Assembly: GCF_947179165.1 (NCBI RefSeq)
Contig: NC_077240.1
Span: forward strand, 32,412,001-32,476,000
Reading direction: 5' to 3'
Source of the DNA: Solanum dulcamara
Lineage: Eukaryota; Streptophyta; Magnoliopsida; Solanales; Solanaceae
Length of the DNA: 64,000 nt
Part shown: piece after piece, positions 48,885 to 59,682 of the stretch
Layout: each line of letters opens with the position of its first letter
Position numbering within the stretch: the stretch's first letter is position 1
The notes under the pieces: model-generated
Told to the model about the DNA's origin: nothing
What the model saw: the letters and a program-made list of their open reading frames with translations, nothing else
Databases searched by the model: none
Made by a program: the position numbers and the translations under genes

Positions 48885-49050
48885 GTGTCACGTCGACACA
48901 TAATGAATCGAGTACCATGTCAGTACATATTGGATCTGGTGTCACGCCGACACATATTGGATTGGGTACCACGCTGTTATATATTAGATCGAATGTCACA
49001 CTGACACATACTAACTATTAGGTCGGGTGTCACACTGACACACTAACAGT
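48885..49050 (+). repeat. LTR minirepeat array (GGGTGTCACGYYGACACA)
   Basis: About six units alternating TCGGGTGTCACGTCGACACA and GAGTACCATGTCAGTACA forms. In each, the two half-sites stay self-complementary (GTGTC..GACAC or GTACC..GGTAC). Same array as 6700-6880. Confidence 0.85.
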
Positions 49051-50143
49051 TTTAGTGTATGTTCCATGAGAGAACCATTGTGGACTGATTACTTTTAAAC
49101 GAATATAATTTCATGTGTGATGACTGTTGTACTTGTAATTGACATAACTGTATCTGACCATGCCTATCATGTGTACTAATTGTTGTGGAAGGACTGGAAG
49201 TCTGAACTTTACCAGTTTATATATTATGAAGGTGTTGTATGTGTTATTATATTGTAGTGGTGTTATCTGTGTTACTATATCGTGGTGGTTAGGTGTGTTT
49301 CGTATCCCAAGTATGGTAAGGTGTGGGAGTAAGGAGTAGAGTGGTCGATATAGAGAGGCAATAAATAGGTTATGCCTTGTGAAGAAAGTTCAGTCTGAGG
49401 TAGTTAGTCAAGCGTTGCTATAGTATACTATGTGGTCAAGGTCCAGATTATTGTAGTGGAAACTTATATGAGCGCAGTAAGTGGGTTAGCGAATTTGGGG
49501 TGATGTGTAGTCGGAGAATTCTCTATACGAAGTTAGAAAGGCTAGGCCTTGATCTGTATTAGAGTTGGCAGCGGACCAATTATAAAGTTGATACCATGAT
49601 ACGTACTAGTGGTGATCCAGGCAAGTAGGGTGGTCAGAGTGTGTGTATAAAGGAGGGCTTAGGGTATCTATTTTAGCATGTTTTTCTTCTAGTTGATTAC
49701 TTTATATTATGTGGTGGGTATCGGATTGACCGATGATGCCTACCAGTAAGTGTTATTTGTACTGATACTACTCTTGTAATGCCACTTGGAATAGTCTGGT
49801 TGCAGGATCGGTATGTTCCCTAGGTGAAGACGAAGATGATTCTCCAACCACTTCTACTCTTCCTTCCTATTAGTGGGAGCTGTGTCATTATTTTATTTAT
49901 ATACTGTATTCTTAAAAGTTCTTGTACATGTTTAGACTAGTATCAATGGGGTGTTAGAATGTTTTTGGTGATTAACCTTAGAGTTTAAAATTAACATATG
50001 GTGACTTTGTAACTCTTTTAGTCTATTACATTGTATTTCATTAAACTTTCACATGTTATAAAGGTTTGGGAATCGAGGGTTCTCCTACTTAGATGATTAA
50101 AGTATGCGCTGGCATGGCCCGATGATTGAGTCGTGACACCACT

Positions 50144-50690
50144 AGTCCAATTCATAGACTCTTTACTGATAGGACTGCTAGACCAAATCATAGACCCTCA
50201 TCGATAAGATGGCTAGACAAAAAGTATGATATCAATAACAACATGCTTCATCAAGGCAAAGAGCACTTGCGCAGGTTAAAGTTGCCCTATATTTTTCTCC
50301 TATCTCTTTCTCCTACAACTCTTTCTCTTCTTCTCTTTTCGGCGTTACCGACCGTGATCCTTTTTTTCATCAGATCTCCGACCTATCCACCTTCCCTCTC
50401 CTCTCTTTATCATCTATATCCCAGAAAAAAAAATTAAAAAAAAGCGAAAAAGAAAACAAAAAGAGCACTTCATCATACAAGTAAAATAACATCATTTGAT
50501 AAACATTAAATAATGCAAGACATTAAGTATGTCATAAAACCTAACATGTTATCTTGTCAATGCAAAACTATGATGCCATGCTTAGTTTATAATAAAATAA
50601 GTAAATATTATGAACTATTCAATAGTTTGAAAATGTGAAAAGAATTTTCAAGAGCTAAAGGTGAGATTGACTTTAGTTCCTTTTTTGATT
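50144..50690. other. Spacer with pyrimidine-rich tract, no gene
   Basis: Continuation of whatever hosted the solo LTR. It contains a short duplicated phrase CATAGACYCT..ACTGATAGGA and a CT-rich tract at 50,300-50,420. Open frames over the CT tract are low-complexity and not convincing. Confidence 0.3.
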
Positions 50691-51140
50691 CTGCCTTTAA
50701 GGACAAGGTATTATGTAGTCTATAGTGATTCTTAAAGAGTTGATTTGGATTGTGCTCTAATACAAAAATGGTAAGCTTATTGCATATATTTTACGTCAAT
50801 TTAAGAAGCATGAGAAGAATTTCTTCACTCATCATTTGAAGTTACCTGATGTAGTATATTTCATTAAGATTTGACGTTATTTTTTTTATATGCCAAGCAA
50901 TGTGACGTCTTCATTGATCATAAAAACTTATAATATATTTTTAAACAATAGAAGTTGAATGCTAGAAAGAGACGATAGCTAGAACTATAGAAATATTACG
51001 ACTTGAACATCTTATATCGCCCTGATAAGGTGAATATTATTGTTGATGCCTTAAATCATAAATATATGGGCACCTTGGTGTATCTTAAGCCTTCTAAAAT
51101 TCTAAAGACTTTATAGTCTTGGAGTTTGATTCGATAAAGC
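50690..51140 (+). pseudogene. Gypsy RNase H relic, plus strand
   Basis: Across several frames the text matches the gypsy RNase H region: LDCALIQK near 50,745, a REYASRQL-type region lost, AKQCDVFIDHKNL (50,895-50,935), YIFKQ..KLNARKR, LE.YRNI and a NIIVDALNHKYMGTLVYL-like end at 51,030-51,085. Many stops. It belongs to a different, older gypsy element than the Tekay copy, since orientation and sequence differ. Confidence 0.75.
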
Positions 51141-52511
51141 AGGCTACAAAGAGTTAGATGAAATCATTTTAGCATGATCAGATATACTGAAGAGAATAAA
51201 ATTCAAGCAATATGAAGAACTCTTAGTGAAGGTGAGAGATGGAGTGCCCAGCTACATGATGGAAGTCCCCTCGGCCAATCGTCACTCGACAGCATAGTCC
51301 TTGATTAGTGAATATACTTCATTCATAGTTGATACAAATGATAATGTCTTGAGAAGGAAAGGGTGGTCATGTATTTCTAATATTAATGGTCTTCGATAAG
51401 AATTAAGAGTTGAAGCCATAGTTCTAAATATTTTTTGCATCTAGGGTCCACCAAGATGTCTAATTATTTGAAGCAACACTATTTTCACGACCCAAGCTAG
51501 ATCCTAGGTGCGACACGATGATTAGAACCCCAAGGGACCCCAACCAAGCCTCTTAGAATATTATACATGAGCATACACAAGGTACGTAAAACAATAAAGC
51601 AAAAATATAGATGCAGAAGTAAAGATTCAACATGAAAAAGTCTCAATAAAAGAGAACTAGTCTCAAACTCGAAAGAAAAGGACAACATAGATTCCATAAC
51701 ATCCAACATGCCTGCTAACTAGATGGAGGAGTAAGACAAGCTCCTAACTCACCCATGATTACATATGAAAAGTTATATGAATGATAAAAGATAAAAGTCA
51801 TATCCTCGAAGCATGAGGACTCACCAACTACTAGAAAAGTAAAGCTCAACTCTAACCACGAGTGAGATGTGCGCGATGATCGTCCAAACCTACATTATGA
51901 TACAATATAGGCAAAAGTATGTGTTAGTACATGAAATGCACTAAGTATGTAGAAGTACGCATGAACAATGAATATAGGACATAATCAATATGAACATGAG
52001 GATGCATGACTAATATCTTAAAACATGAGTAAAATCTTAGAAACCTTAAAACATCATAACCATATGGTCAATTCATCAAAACATCATCATGAGAACTTTA
52101 TACCTTTACATATACCTTGTTGTAGTATATGACCTTTAACCGACATATAAGACCATACGAGCTATAACATTGAATCTGATGTACTCCAACACCAAAAAGG
52201 GGGAGGCTACTCTGCTAGGGTAGACTCCATGATGGTACTTCCTCCATCGTGGTGCTATTTGTGAATTCACTAAATATGCCATATTAACATTTTAAACCTA
52301 CGCGGGCAATATATTTAGGGACTAAAGATTGCTACTAGGATTTTCCTATGTAGCTACTGTAGCTATTAGAATGAACCCCACTTTAAAATCCACTAGGTGC
52401 TTAGTCATTATCTTAACAGAATTTCATAAAAACATAGTCATTAACATCATTAGGAAAGTCAATAAAAGATATCAATCCTCATCATAAGAAAATCTTAAGA
52501 ATAGCTCATTA

Positions 52512-55378
52512 ACAGGATTGATTTTATTATATTTCGTATTTTTGCACATTGGACTATTCGTGAGCTAATGAATATAAATTCAATGACTTTTAATTTCAAA
52601 TTTTAAAATGACATGATTTTTTTGTAAATAACAAGTAATATGGATAATATATGTGAAGTTAAAGACAACTCAAGAAGGACCCTTAAACCAAATCAAGGTG
52701 GAAGCCATCAAAAATATTTTTTTAAGTCACGTTTTCGAGTAATCTGACTTTGGGAGGCTATAAACCCTTTAGTATTTGAGAATTTGGGGAAACTCTCAAT
52801 ATGAAATTTGCAGAAAATTGAAATAGATTTCCAACCATAGGTCGTGGTCCTATATGTGATATCAGGAAAAAAGTTATGGATGTTTTAAGGTATAAAGGTC
52901 AAGCTGGACAGTGAGTTCGGTCAAACCCGATTCCAAGTCGGGTTAGACCCATTTTTCTTAGCATTTAAGGGATATTTTCAGCCTCACTTCCTCATTTTCA
53001 GACCAAGAAATATCCAAAATATTTTAGAGAGAGAGAGGGAGAGAACTCCTAGACTAAGAAAATCCATTTTGATCAAAATTTGAGTCCCGAATTTCAAAGG
53101 TTGTGAAGAGAAAAGTGTTGTACGTCACGTTGCCTTTGATTTGAGATAAAAATTAGCCAAGAAGGAGAGTGTTATGTGGTTTTTGCATACTTAAAGTCTC
53201 TTTTTCATTGTTAACAAGTTTATTTAGAGTTTTAACGGATTAGAACGGAGAAAATAGCGTTATAAACTCGTATGTTATTTTGTTGAGATTTATGGATTAA
53301 GGGGTTATTTTTAGGTGGATTAAATGAATGGAATTAGCTATGATGTATAATAATTGTTGATATTGTTTTTGATGTTGTTGATGAGTTGTTGTTCTTGAAT
53401 TCAGAAGAATAAAGTGTATGAAGATATTGTATTTATTTTGGAGTTTTTTTGGTATAATATTTTGGGACTGTTTCATGGTTGTTATGAATTTTTTGTGGGC
53501 TGGAATATCGGAGGATTGGCTGTAGTTATTGTTGTTGTTATACTATGAATATATGAAAATAAAGAAGTGAATACAAGCATTGACATACGAATGTAGATTG
53601 GGTTGTTTAGAAGTAACTTAAGGATGGATGTAATTCTATGTTGATATAGAATCATTGGTATTTTTGTTGTTGATATTTTAATTGATGTTTGACTAAATTG
53701 AAATTTCGAGGATTACTGCGTTTACAGGGAAAATGCTGCCCGAATTTTGTTAAGTTTCATTTGTACTTGGATTAGTTAGTAAGTGATGTGGATATCTAAC
53801 TGTGGCCTATGTCATCTTAATTTTAGACCCACGAGCTCGAGAAGTAGACGTTGGACATTTAGATAGAGTTCAAGGTATGTAAAGTTGTCCTTTCTTTCTT
53901 TTGGCATGTCTAAGATTTAAGTAATGAATGAGAACTTGGGGTAATTCTATTCATAGATTCCGTGTGTAATTCACGATTCTTACTTATTTCTTGATGTGAT
54001 TGAGCTATTGCCCCTCGAGTCCTCTATATATTGGATAGTTGCTGGTGTATAAAAGTCCTTATTTTTACAGGCTTTATCATAATTAGCTTCCTTAACTTAC
54101 AATAGATGTTCGCATTATCTTGTTGCATTACCCACACCCAGGTCCGCGACACGGACCACATTGCCTTGCAGATTAAGTTCAAGTTTCAATTTGGTCACTA
54201 CATGTCATAGGTCCGCGATGCGGACTTGTCGTGGACCATACTGCCTCGTACTTAAATTCTTGGTTTTTCTTGGGTTATTCTTTATGGCCAAGTCCGCGTC
54301 GCGGACCTATCGCGGAATACACTGCCTTGGCTAATAAATTCCATACTTTAGGCATTCGAGTGTTAGTTATTCTACTTATTCTATTGAATCTCAAATGATA
54401 ATCTAATCATATATGGTTGCTCATGATATTCCACTCGTTCATATTATTATTATATTATTCACTAAGTTCTAAGCCGGATTTATTATCGTGCACAGTTCCA
54501 CTATATTATTCATCAATTTCCTTGCTAGAGGGCCGGGTACGGTATATGTATATGATGATATAATTATGGCACCAAGTTCCATAATGGGTCAGGTACGATA
54601 TAAGTGTACACGACTTTATTCACCGAGTCCCTTACTAGAGGGCCGAGTATGATATATGTATATATATGATGATATAATGATATAATTGTGACATCGAGTC
54701 CCATAATGGATCGAGTACAGTATATGATGATGATGATATACATGACTTCATTACATAAGACACAAGTACAGTGATTATTGATTATTATACTTATCTCCTG
54801 AATCTTTATTTAAGATGTGATCTCCTTTATAGTATTTTATGCTATATACTCAATACGTATTCCATACTAACCCCCTCTTTTTGGGGGTTTGTATTTATGC
54901 CCGTAGGTTCAGATACTCATTTCGGAGATCCGCCAGCTTGGGATTTCCACTCAGCTATTTTGGAGTTCTCCATTGTACCAGAGCCTAAATTTTGATACCG
55001 ATCTTTTTAATGTATATATTTGTTTATATAGGGGTAAGGCGGGGCCCTGTCCCGTCATATGATACTGTTGATACTCTTAGAGGTCTGTACACATATGTGT
55101 GAGTTATGTATAAGTTTTATTCATCTGTGCCTATACGATGGGCTATGGATGTTTTGAGATGTAATGGCAGCCTTGTCGGCTTGCATATGAGTTGATTAGT
55201 TGTGACTCCTCAGGAGAAAAATTATCTAGATATATATGTATAATGACGTTATGAACCTTTGGAGTCCTTTTGCAAGTTTCCATATTGTTCATAGATCCAA
55301 TTTGACTATATCTAATAGGTATGTATATGAGTGTCCAGTTCGGGCACTAGTCACGATCTACGGGTTTGGGTCGTGACA
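52512..55378 (+). mobile_element. LTR (probably solo), plus orientation, nested
   Basis: Ends GGGTTTGGGTCGTGACA at 55,378, followed by CATTC. The left flank is CATTA (52,507-52,511), a 4/5 match. The 5' terminus does not read TG: it is ACAGGATTGATTTT, then TTTCGTATTTTTGCAC. The first few bases are therefore altered or the boundary is a little off. The host LTR reads smoothly across the site (AGCTCATT then CATAAGAATTC). It contains three CpG-rich dyads at 54,141-54,308. Confidence 0.75.
54141..54308. repeat. Three CpG-rich dyads in LTR
   Basis: GGTCCGCGACACGGACC (54,141), AGGTCCGCGATGCGGACTT (54,209) and AAGTCCGCGTCGCGGACCT (54,290). They are spaced about 68 and 81 bp, in the same orientation, each followed by a related CGYGGA phrase. 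They match the dyad at 15,681 in a different LTR. Confidence 0.88.
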
Positions 55379-56109
55379 CATTCATAAGAATTCATTAGTT
55401 GGTAAGAATGTTTTTTTACCTCTTTAACATGATTGTGTGAGAACTACCTCATCACACTATAACTTCTTTCTTAAAACATCATTGAAACATCATTCAAAAT
55501 CTTTCATGAGTCATTCATAAACCTTGATAGTCATTCATAAAGTTTTCATTGAAATCACTTAAAATTCATGATCATAGTTCTTTGAAAAACATACTTGAAA
55601 TAACATATAACATGGGTCATTGAAATTCAACTTAAAATCATGCAATATGATGTGAATTATACATAATTTAATCAATAATTATAAGATAAATCATAATTAA
55701 GAAGACTCAATGCAATTTCATGAAACTAAGGCTTTTAGAAGAAGAATGTATAAGAGAATTTGAGAAGAAACTTGGGACTCCATGGGTGGAAGGACCCATG
55801 GATGAATTCCCACATACCTTAGATCTTAGAAGCCTTAAATTGCAATGCATTGATGTTTTGACCTTGATTTTTCTCTTGAATTGCTTGAGAAGAAGAAGAC
55901 TCTTGAGAGAAAACTTTAGAGAGAAGATTTTGGATTTTGAGTGTTTGAGTGAGAATGAGAGGGTTAGGAGGACTTAGGGTAGTTAATAGGATAGAATAAA
56001 CCCCTAAAAACCATCCATATTCGTTAATGGGACCATAGGAAAAAGACCAAAACAACCCTAACTTAACTAAATTTGGGCACCTAAACGGAAGGGACTTCAT
56101 GGATCGTAT

Positions 56110-56351
56110 ACTTCTTCACAGTTCGTGAAAGATCTCGTGAACTTAAATAGGACTTCTGATCCGAGGGGTTCACCCTCCATAAGCCACATCACGACCCGTG
56201 AAGAGTTCCACGACCCGTGGTGGCGGTGGTGGTGAAGAAGCTAACTTGGGGTTTCAAGGGGGTGACCACCACGGGTCCTATCCCTCTCGTGGTCCTCACC
56301 CAAGATCCAATGTGCACCAGGCTGGACCATGGTGGCTCTTCACGGCTCGTG
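56110..56351. repeat. CACG..CGTG dyad cluster in LTR
   Basis: TTCACAGTTCGTGAA near 56,116, TCACGACCCGTGA (56,189-56,201), CCACGACCCGTGG (56,208-56,220) and CACGGCTCGTG (56,341-56,351). The arms change together (TCACG/CGTGA, CCACG/CGTGG), which preserves symmetry. Confidence 0.85.
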
Positions 56352-56460
56352 GAGGGCTCTATGAGGACCACCTAGTGCCAAAAATTAGTTGCACTCTTCT
56401 GGGAACTCTTCTATAAACCTCATTTTTTCAGCTTTCCAACTTTTGGGGTCTTACAACTAT

Positions 56461-57640
56461 GTAATATCCATCTCATTCAGAATGTTTAAATTAATTTATG
56501 CCTTTGAAGAAAGATTAAGAGTATTTAATATGCTAAGAAGGATGTGCTATTATTTAAATCATACAATGATCGTATTTTAAGTTTTGAAGTCAAGCAATTT
56601 GTAAAGTAAAAGTTGGCAAGAGTTATCACAAATTCCTATCCTAAACTTTCTAAAATTTGGGCCAAATATCTCAGAGTTTTCCTCCTAATATGTGGAGAGT
56701 TAGAGAGCCCAATACTTATCAAATCAAAGATTTACAAGTCTAGTTTCCAATGCGCTAAACTGTCTATCCATATAACTTTATAATAGCGAGATATTTGAAT
56801 TTTTGTGAGACCAGGCAACAATGGCGAGAAGTAGGCCCTTAGGTCATGAATATTTGTAAGACCTCATCTCTTTTGTTTTATCTAATATTTTTTGCCCCAA
56901 AATAATATAAATCAAAAATAAAACCAAACATTCTCCATGGATGTTGGTGTTGTAGCTCAAAAGCTTAATAAAAGTTGCTCTATGTCACTAGCTCATCAAT
57001 TTGATATAATTTTCTCTGTGGATTGTGGGGCGTGGCTCCATAGGAATTGTGGCGGCAAGGGTTTAACTTTATATTGAGTATGTGGTTGTATTTTGGCCGT
57101 GTGTAGCGAAATAAGGACCATCTTTTATAGGCCTATAGCTACCTTAGACATCGAATAGTAATTTATGGTAAAAATTTGTACTGATTATCGAGTTGTCATA
57201 GTAATTCTTATTCTTGTTTCTTGATTGAGCTTACCCCATATTGTAATATCGTGGGGGTGCGGACAGAAATAAGTTTACAGCGTGAAATTGTCAGGAAAAG
57301 ATATGTTAAGACTATTTCCTTATTTCGATAAATTTTCTTAAAATTTAGAAAAGATATGGCTACTTGTTGTAGCCAAGTTACTCATCGTCCTATTCGATGG
57401 TGTTAACCGCCGACAATTCTATTCTATACTTCCAAGCTAAATTTATCTACTTTTGATTTTTTTAAAATAGGGATTAAAATTAGTGGTATATGGTTAGCAT
57501 TAATAGAGAGATGCTTATAGTGGTGATTGTGGAAATGAAGGTGGTGAAAATAGCGGAGAAAATGATTGAATTGGAGAGGAAGAAAAGGAAAAGAAATGGA
57601 AAGTGAAAAAGAGAAAGAAATATTGTTCATAAAAAAAAAA
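56461..57640. other. Intergenic, no gene seen
   Basis: Moderately AT-rich. Short open frames (e.g. around 57,424-57,630) are low-complexity and have no domain similarity. Confidence 0.4.
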
Positions 57641-57642
57641 GG

Positions 57643-58830
57643 TCAAATATATTTTTAAATTATTTAAATTGGATTAATTTTATCCTTTGTTATGTTTTTG
57701 GCTCAAAAATATACTCGTCGTTATATTTTTGGTTAAAAGCATCCTTCAACTAATAAAATAATTCAAAATACTTAAGGGCTCCTCTAAGACAAAAAAAAAT
57801 AAATTAATTTTGTCCCTAAACTATTTAATGTAGGATAGTTTAATCCTCCAATTAAAGTTTGGGATAAGTACTCTTAATTGTAAAGACTAGATCAAGAACT
57901 TATATTGAAAATTATGAGATTAGTTTGACTATTTTAAATGACAATTTTATATAATGTCAATTTAATATTTTATAGAAAGCTTAATTATGTGCATTAATCT
58001 TTTAACTAAATATTTATTCTATTGTTTCCTTTCAACACTATTATATGGCCTGAAACTTGAGATGACTTCCGAGAAGTAATGTAAGGTACCAAGTTATAAT
58101 TTAATTATTTTTTTTATCATAGCACTCTCAGAATTTGTACAATGAATCCGTTATAATAAATATAGTCAATAAATTTTGAATATTTTTATGTAAGAAAAGG
58201 TACATGATATTTTATTATGTTTAGAAATAAAAACTCATACCTAATGTATAAGAATCTGGAAGGAAAAAAATGGTTATGTAATTATTTTTATTTTGTTATA
58301 ATGAGAAGTGCTTATACTATTATTTTCTTATATGTTTTCCACATCCCCCCCACCCCCCACACCAAATAAATAAATAATTAAATTAACAAGAGCAAGGGAA
58401 AGATTTGGTCTTTTATTTTTTGGAGCAACTGTTAATAAGACAGAATATTATTTTCTTATATGTTTCACACATCCCCCACCCCACACCAAATAAATAAATA
58501 ATTAAATTAACAAGGGCAAGAGAAAATTTTGGTCTTTTTTTTTTGGAGCAACCGTTAATAAGACGAATATTATTTTCTTATATGTTTCACACATCCTCCC
58601 ACCCCCACCCCCACCAAATAAATAAATAATTAAATTAATAAGGGCAAGAAAAAGATTTGATCTTTTTTTTTAGAGCAATCGTTAATAAGACGAATATTTT
58701 TGAGCTATTTTAACAGTGAGAGAGCAGTTTGTATAAAAAATATAATAATGATGATATTTCGAGCCAAAAATATAATGAATTATAAAATTAATCTTTTTTA
58801 GAAGGTTAAAAATATATTTGATCCTTCTTT
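57643..58830. mobile_element. Long-TIR MITE upstream of the kinase gene
   Basis: The left arm has GGTCAAATATATTTTTAA, GGATTAATTTTATCC and GTTTTTGGCTCAAAAATAT. The right arm has ATTTCGAGCCAAAAATATAATG, AAAATTAATC and TTAAAAATATATTTGATCC. The arms are inverted copies over about 85-90 bp. No clear target duplication or coding sequence. It encloses the minisatellite at 58,319-58,695 and ends about 850 bp before the kinase start codon. Confidence 0.65.
58319..58695 (+). repeat. Minisatellite, three ~122-128 bp units
   Basis: Units at 58,319-58,446, 58,447-58,568 and 58,569-58,695. Each runs from ATTATTTTCTTATATG through a C-rich patch (CCCCCCACCCCC), AAATAAATAAATAATTAAA and GGGCAAG to GTTAATAAGACGAAT. 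Most length variation is in the C-run and T-run. Confidence 0.97.
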
Positions 58831-59349
58831 CATTTTTGAAATAAAATAAATAATCTTGTAAACAATGTTCATGCTAAATGGGCGATAAAAGTGGTATTAA
58901 TGCCCCTATGAACAAATTTAAGTGGGTAATAAGATCCACAAACTTAAATTATCTTCTTAAAAACTATGGTCTAGTTTAGTTCTTTATGTATTTTGTTTCT
59001 TTATTTTCTCAATATCTTTAAAAGAACATGCATAGAGTTTGGTATATAAAAGAGGAAAGAAAGTATAGGAAATACAACAACAAAGACAAAAAGATAAAAT
59101 ATTAAATAAAGTATTTCCAAAAGTTACGTCAACTTTTTCTTACCTAACAAAAGCAATTAACTCTATACATAAATATAAAATAAGTAATTTATATTTCACT
59201 TTTTGTCCCTAAATTTCATCCATTATCCTACTTATGCCCTTGGGTGAATAGGATTACAATTCCAAGAAGATCATTTTAAACAAGATAAAGATTCACCTAA
59301 TCAATTTTTGTTTGTTTTTACCCTCACAATAAATTAATTTTTATTTCCT

Positions 59350-59367
59350 TATATATATATATATTTA
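59350..59367 (+). promoter_or_regulatory. Candidate TATA region of the kinase gene
   Basis: TATATATATATATTTAA about 320 bp before the start codon, followed by a T/C-rich leader. Position suits a plant core promoter, but AT repeats are common here. Confidence 0.4.
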
Positions 59368-59541
59368 ACACCATAAAATCCAATTTTTATTATTTATTTT
59401 ATTTTATAATAATAAAAGCCAAAGATTTTGCTTTTGTTTCTGCTTTTCTTTAACCATCAATTTTCTTGGATTTGTTGATCTACTTTGTCTGAAATTGGAA
59501 GGTGTTGATCTTTGTTGTTGTTGAGCTCATTTGGGTCACTG

Positions 59542-59589
59542 ATGAGTGGCTCATGGATGAAGAATATTTACTGGAAAATTCTGGTGTAA
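59542..59589 (+). CDS. Upstream ORF 1 (15 codons)
   Basis: ATG at 59,542 encodes MSGSWMKNIYWKILV and stops at TAA 59,587-59,589. It lies in the presumed 5' UTR of the kinase gene, 141 bp before the main ATG. The stop overlaps the next ATG (TAATG). Peptide function unknown; a role in lowering main-ORF translation is inference. Confidence 0.4.
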   Translation: MSGSWMKNIYWKILV

Positions 59590-59639
59590 TGGTGAAGGCA
59601 ACAAGTACAAAGCTTGATTTTTGTTATAGAATTTTGTGA
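59589..59639 (+). CDS. Upstream ORF 2 (16 codons)
   Basis: ATG at 59,589 shares its A with the stop of uORF 1. It encodes MVKATSTKLDFCYRIL and ends TGA at 59,637-59,639, 43 bp before the kinase ATG. It assumes transcription starts upstream of 59,542. Confidence 0.4.
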   Translation: MVKATSTKLDFCYRIL

Positions 59640-59682
59640 AGTGGGTTCTTTAGGGTTTTGTGTAGATTTGTGTGGATTTGAT

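Larger units (their letters stand above)
35296..50138 (+). mobile_element. Solo gypsy LTR, plus, TSD CCACT, split by a full element
   Basis: Starts TGTAACGATCTGAACCG at 35,296 and ends GATTGAGTCGTGACA at 50,138. It is flanked by perfect CCACT duplications (35,291-35,295 and 50,139-50,143). Its two halves, 35,296-35,889 and 48,435-50,138, total about 2.3 kb. They align without a gap to the related LTR at 6170-8016 across the insertion point: CTTGAATGTA then CCTTAGTGATAC here, CTTGATTGTTACCCTTAATAC there. It carries a minirepeat array at 48,885-49,050 and no coding sequence. Confidence 0.93.
51483..56455 (-). mobile_element. Solo gypsy LTR, minus, TSD ACTAT, split
   Basis: Left end TTTCACGACCCAAGC is TGTCACGACC with one change. 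The right end is TTTTGGGGTCTTACA. It is flanked by perfect ACTAT duplications (51,478-51,482 and 56,456-56,460). The nested plus LTR at 52,512-55,378 interrupts it; without that it is about 2.1 kb. CCACG-ACC-CGTGG type dyads lie at 56,110-56,351, near the TGTAA end. Confidence 0.9.

Noticed and set aside
50126..50437. 103-codon plus-strand frame with a hydrophobic Ser/Leu-rich tail
   Set aside because: Driven by a CT-rich tract; no start context, no splice sites, and its N-terminal part crosses the solo LTR boundary.
55720..56100. Overlapping open frames on both strands near the end of the solo LTR
   Set aside because: They lie in the leader-like part of the LTR 51,483-56,455; no domain and no sign of coding beyond composition.
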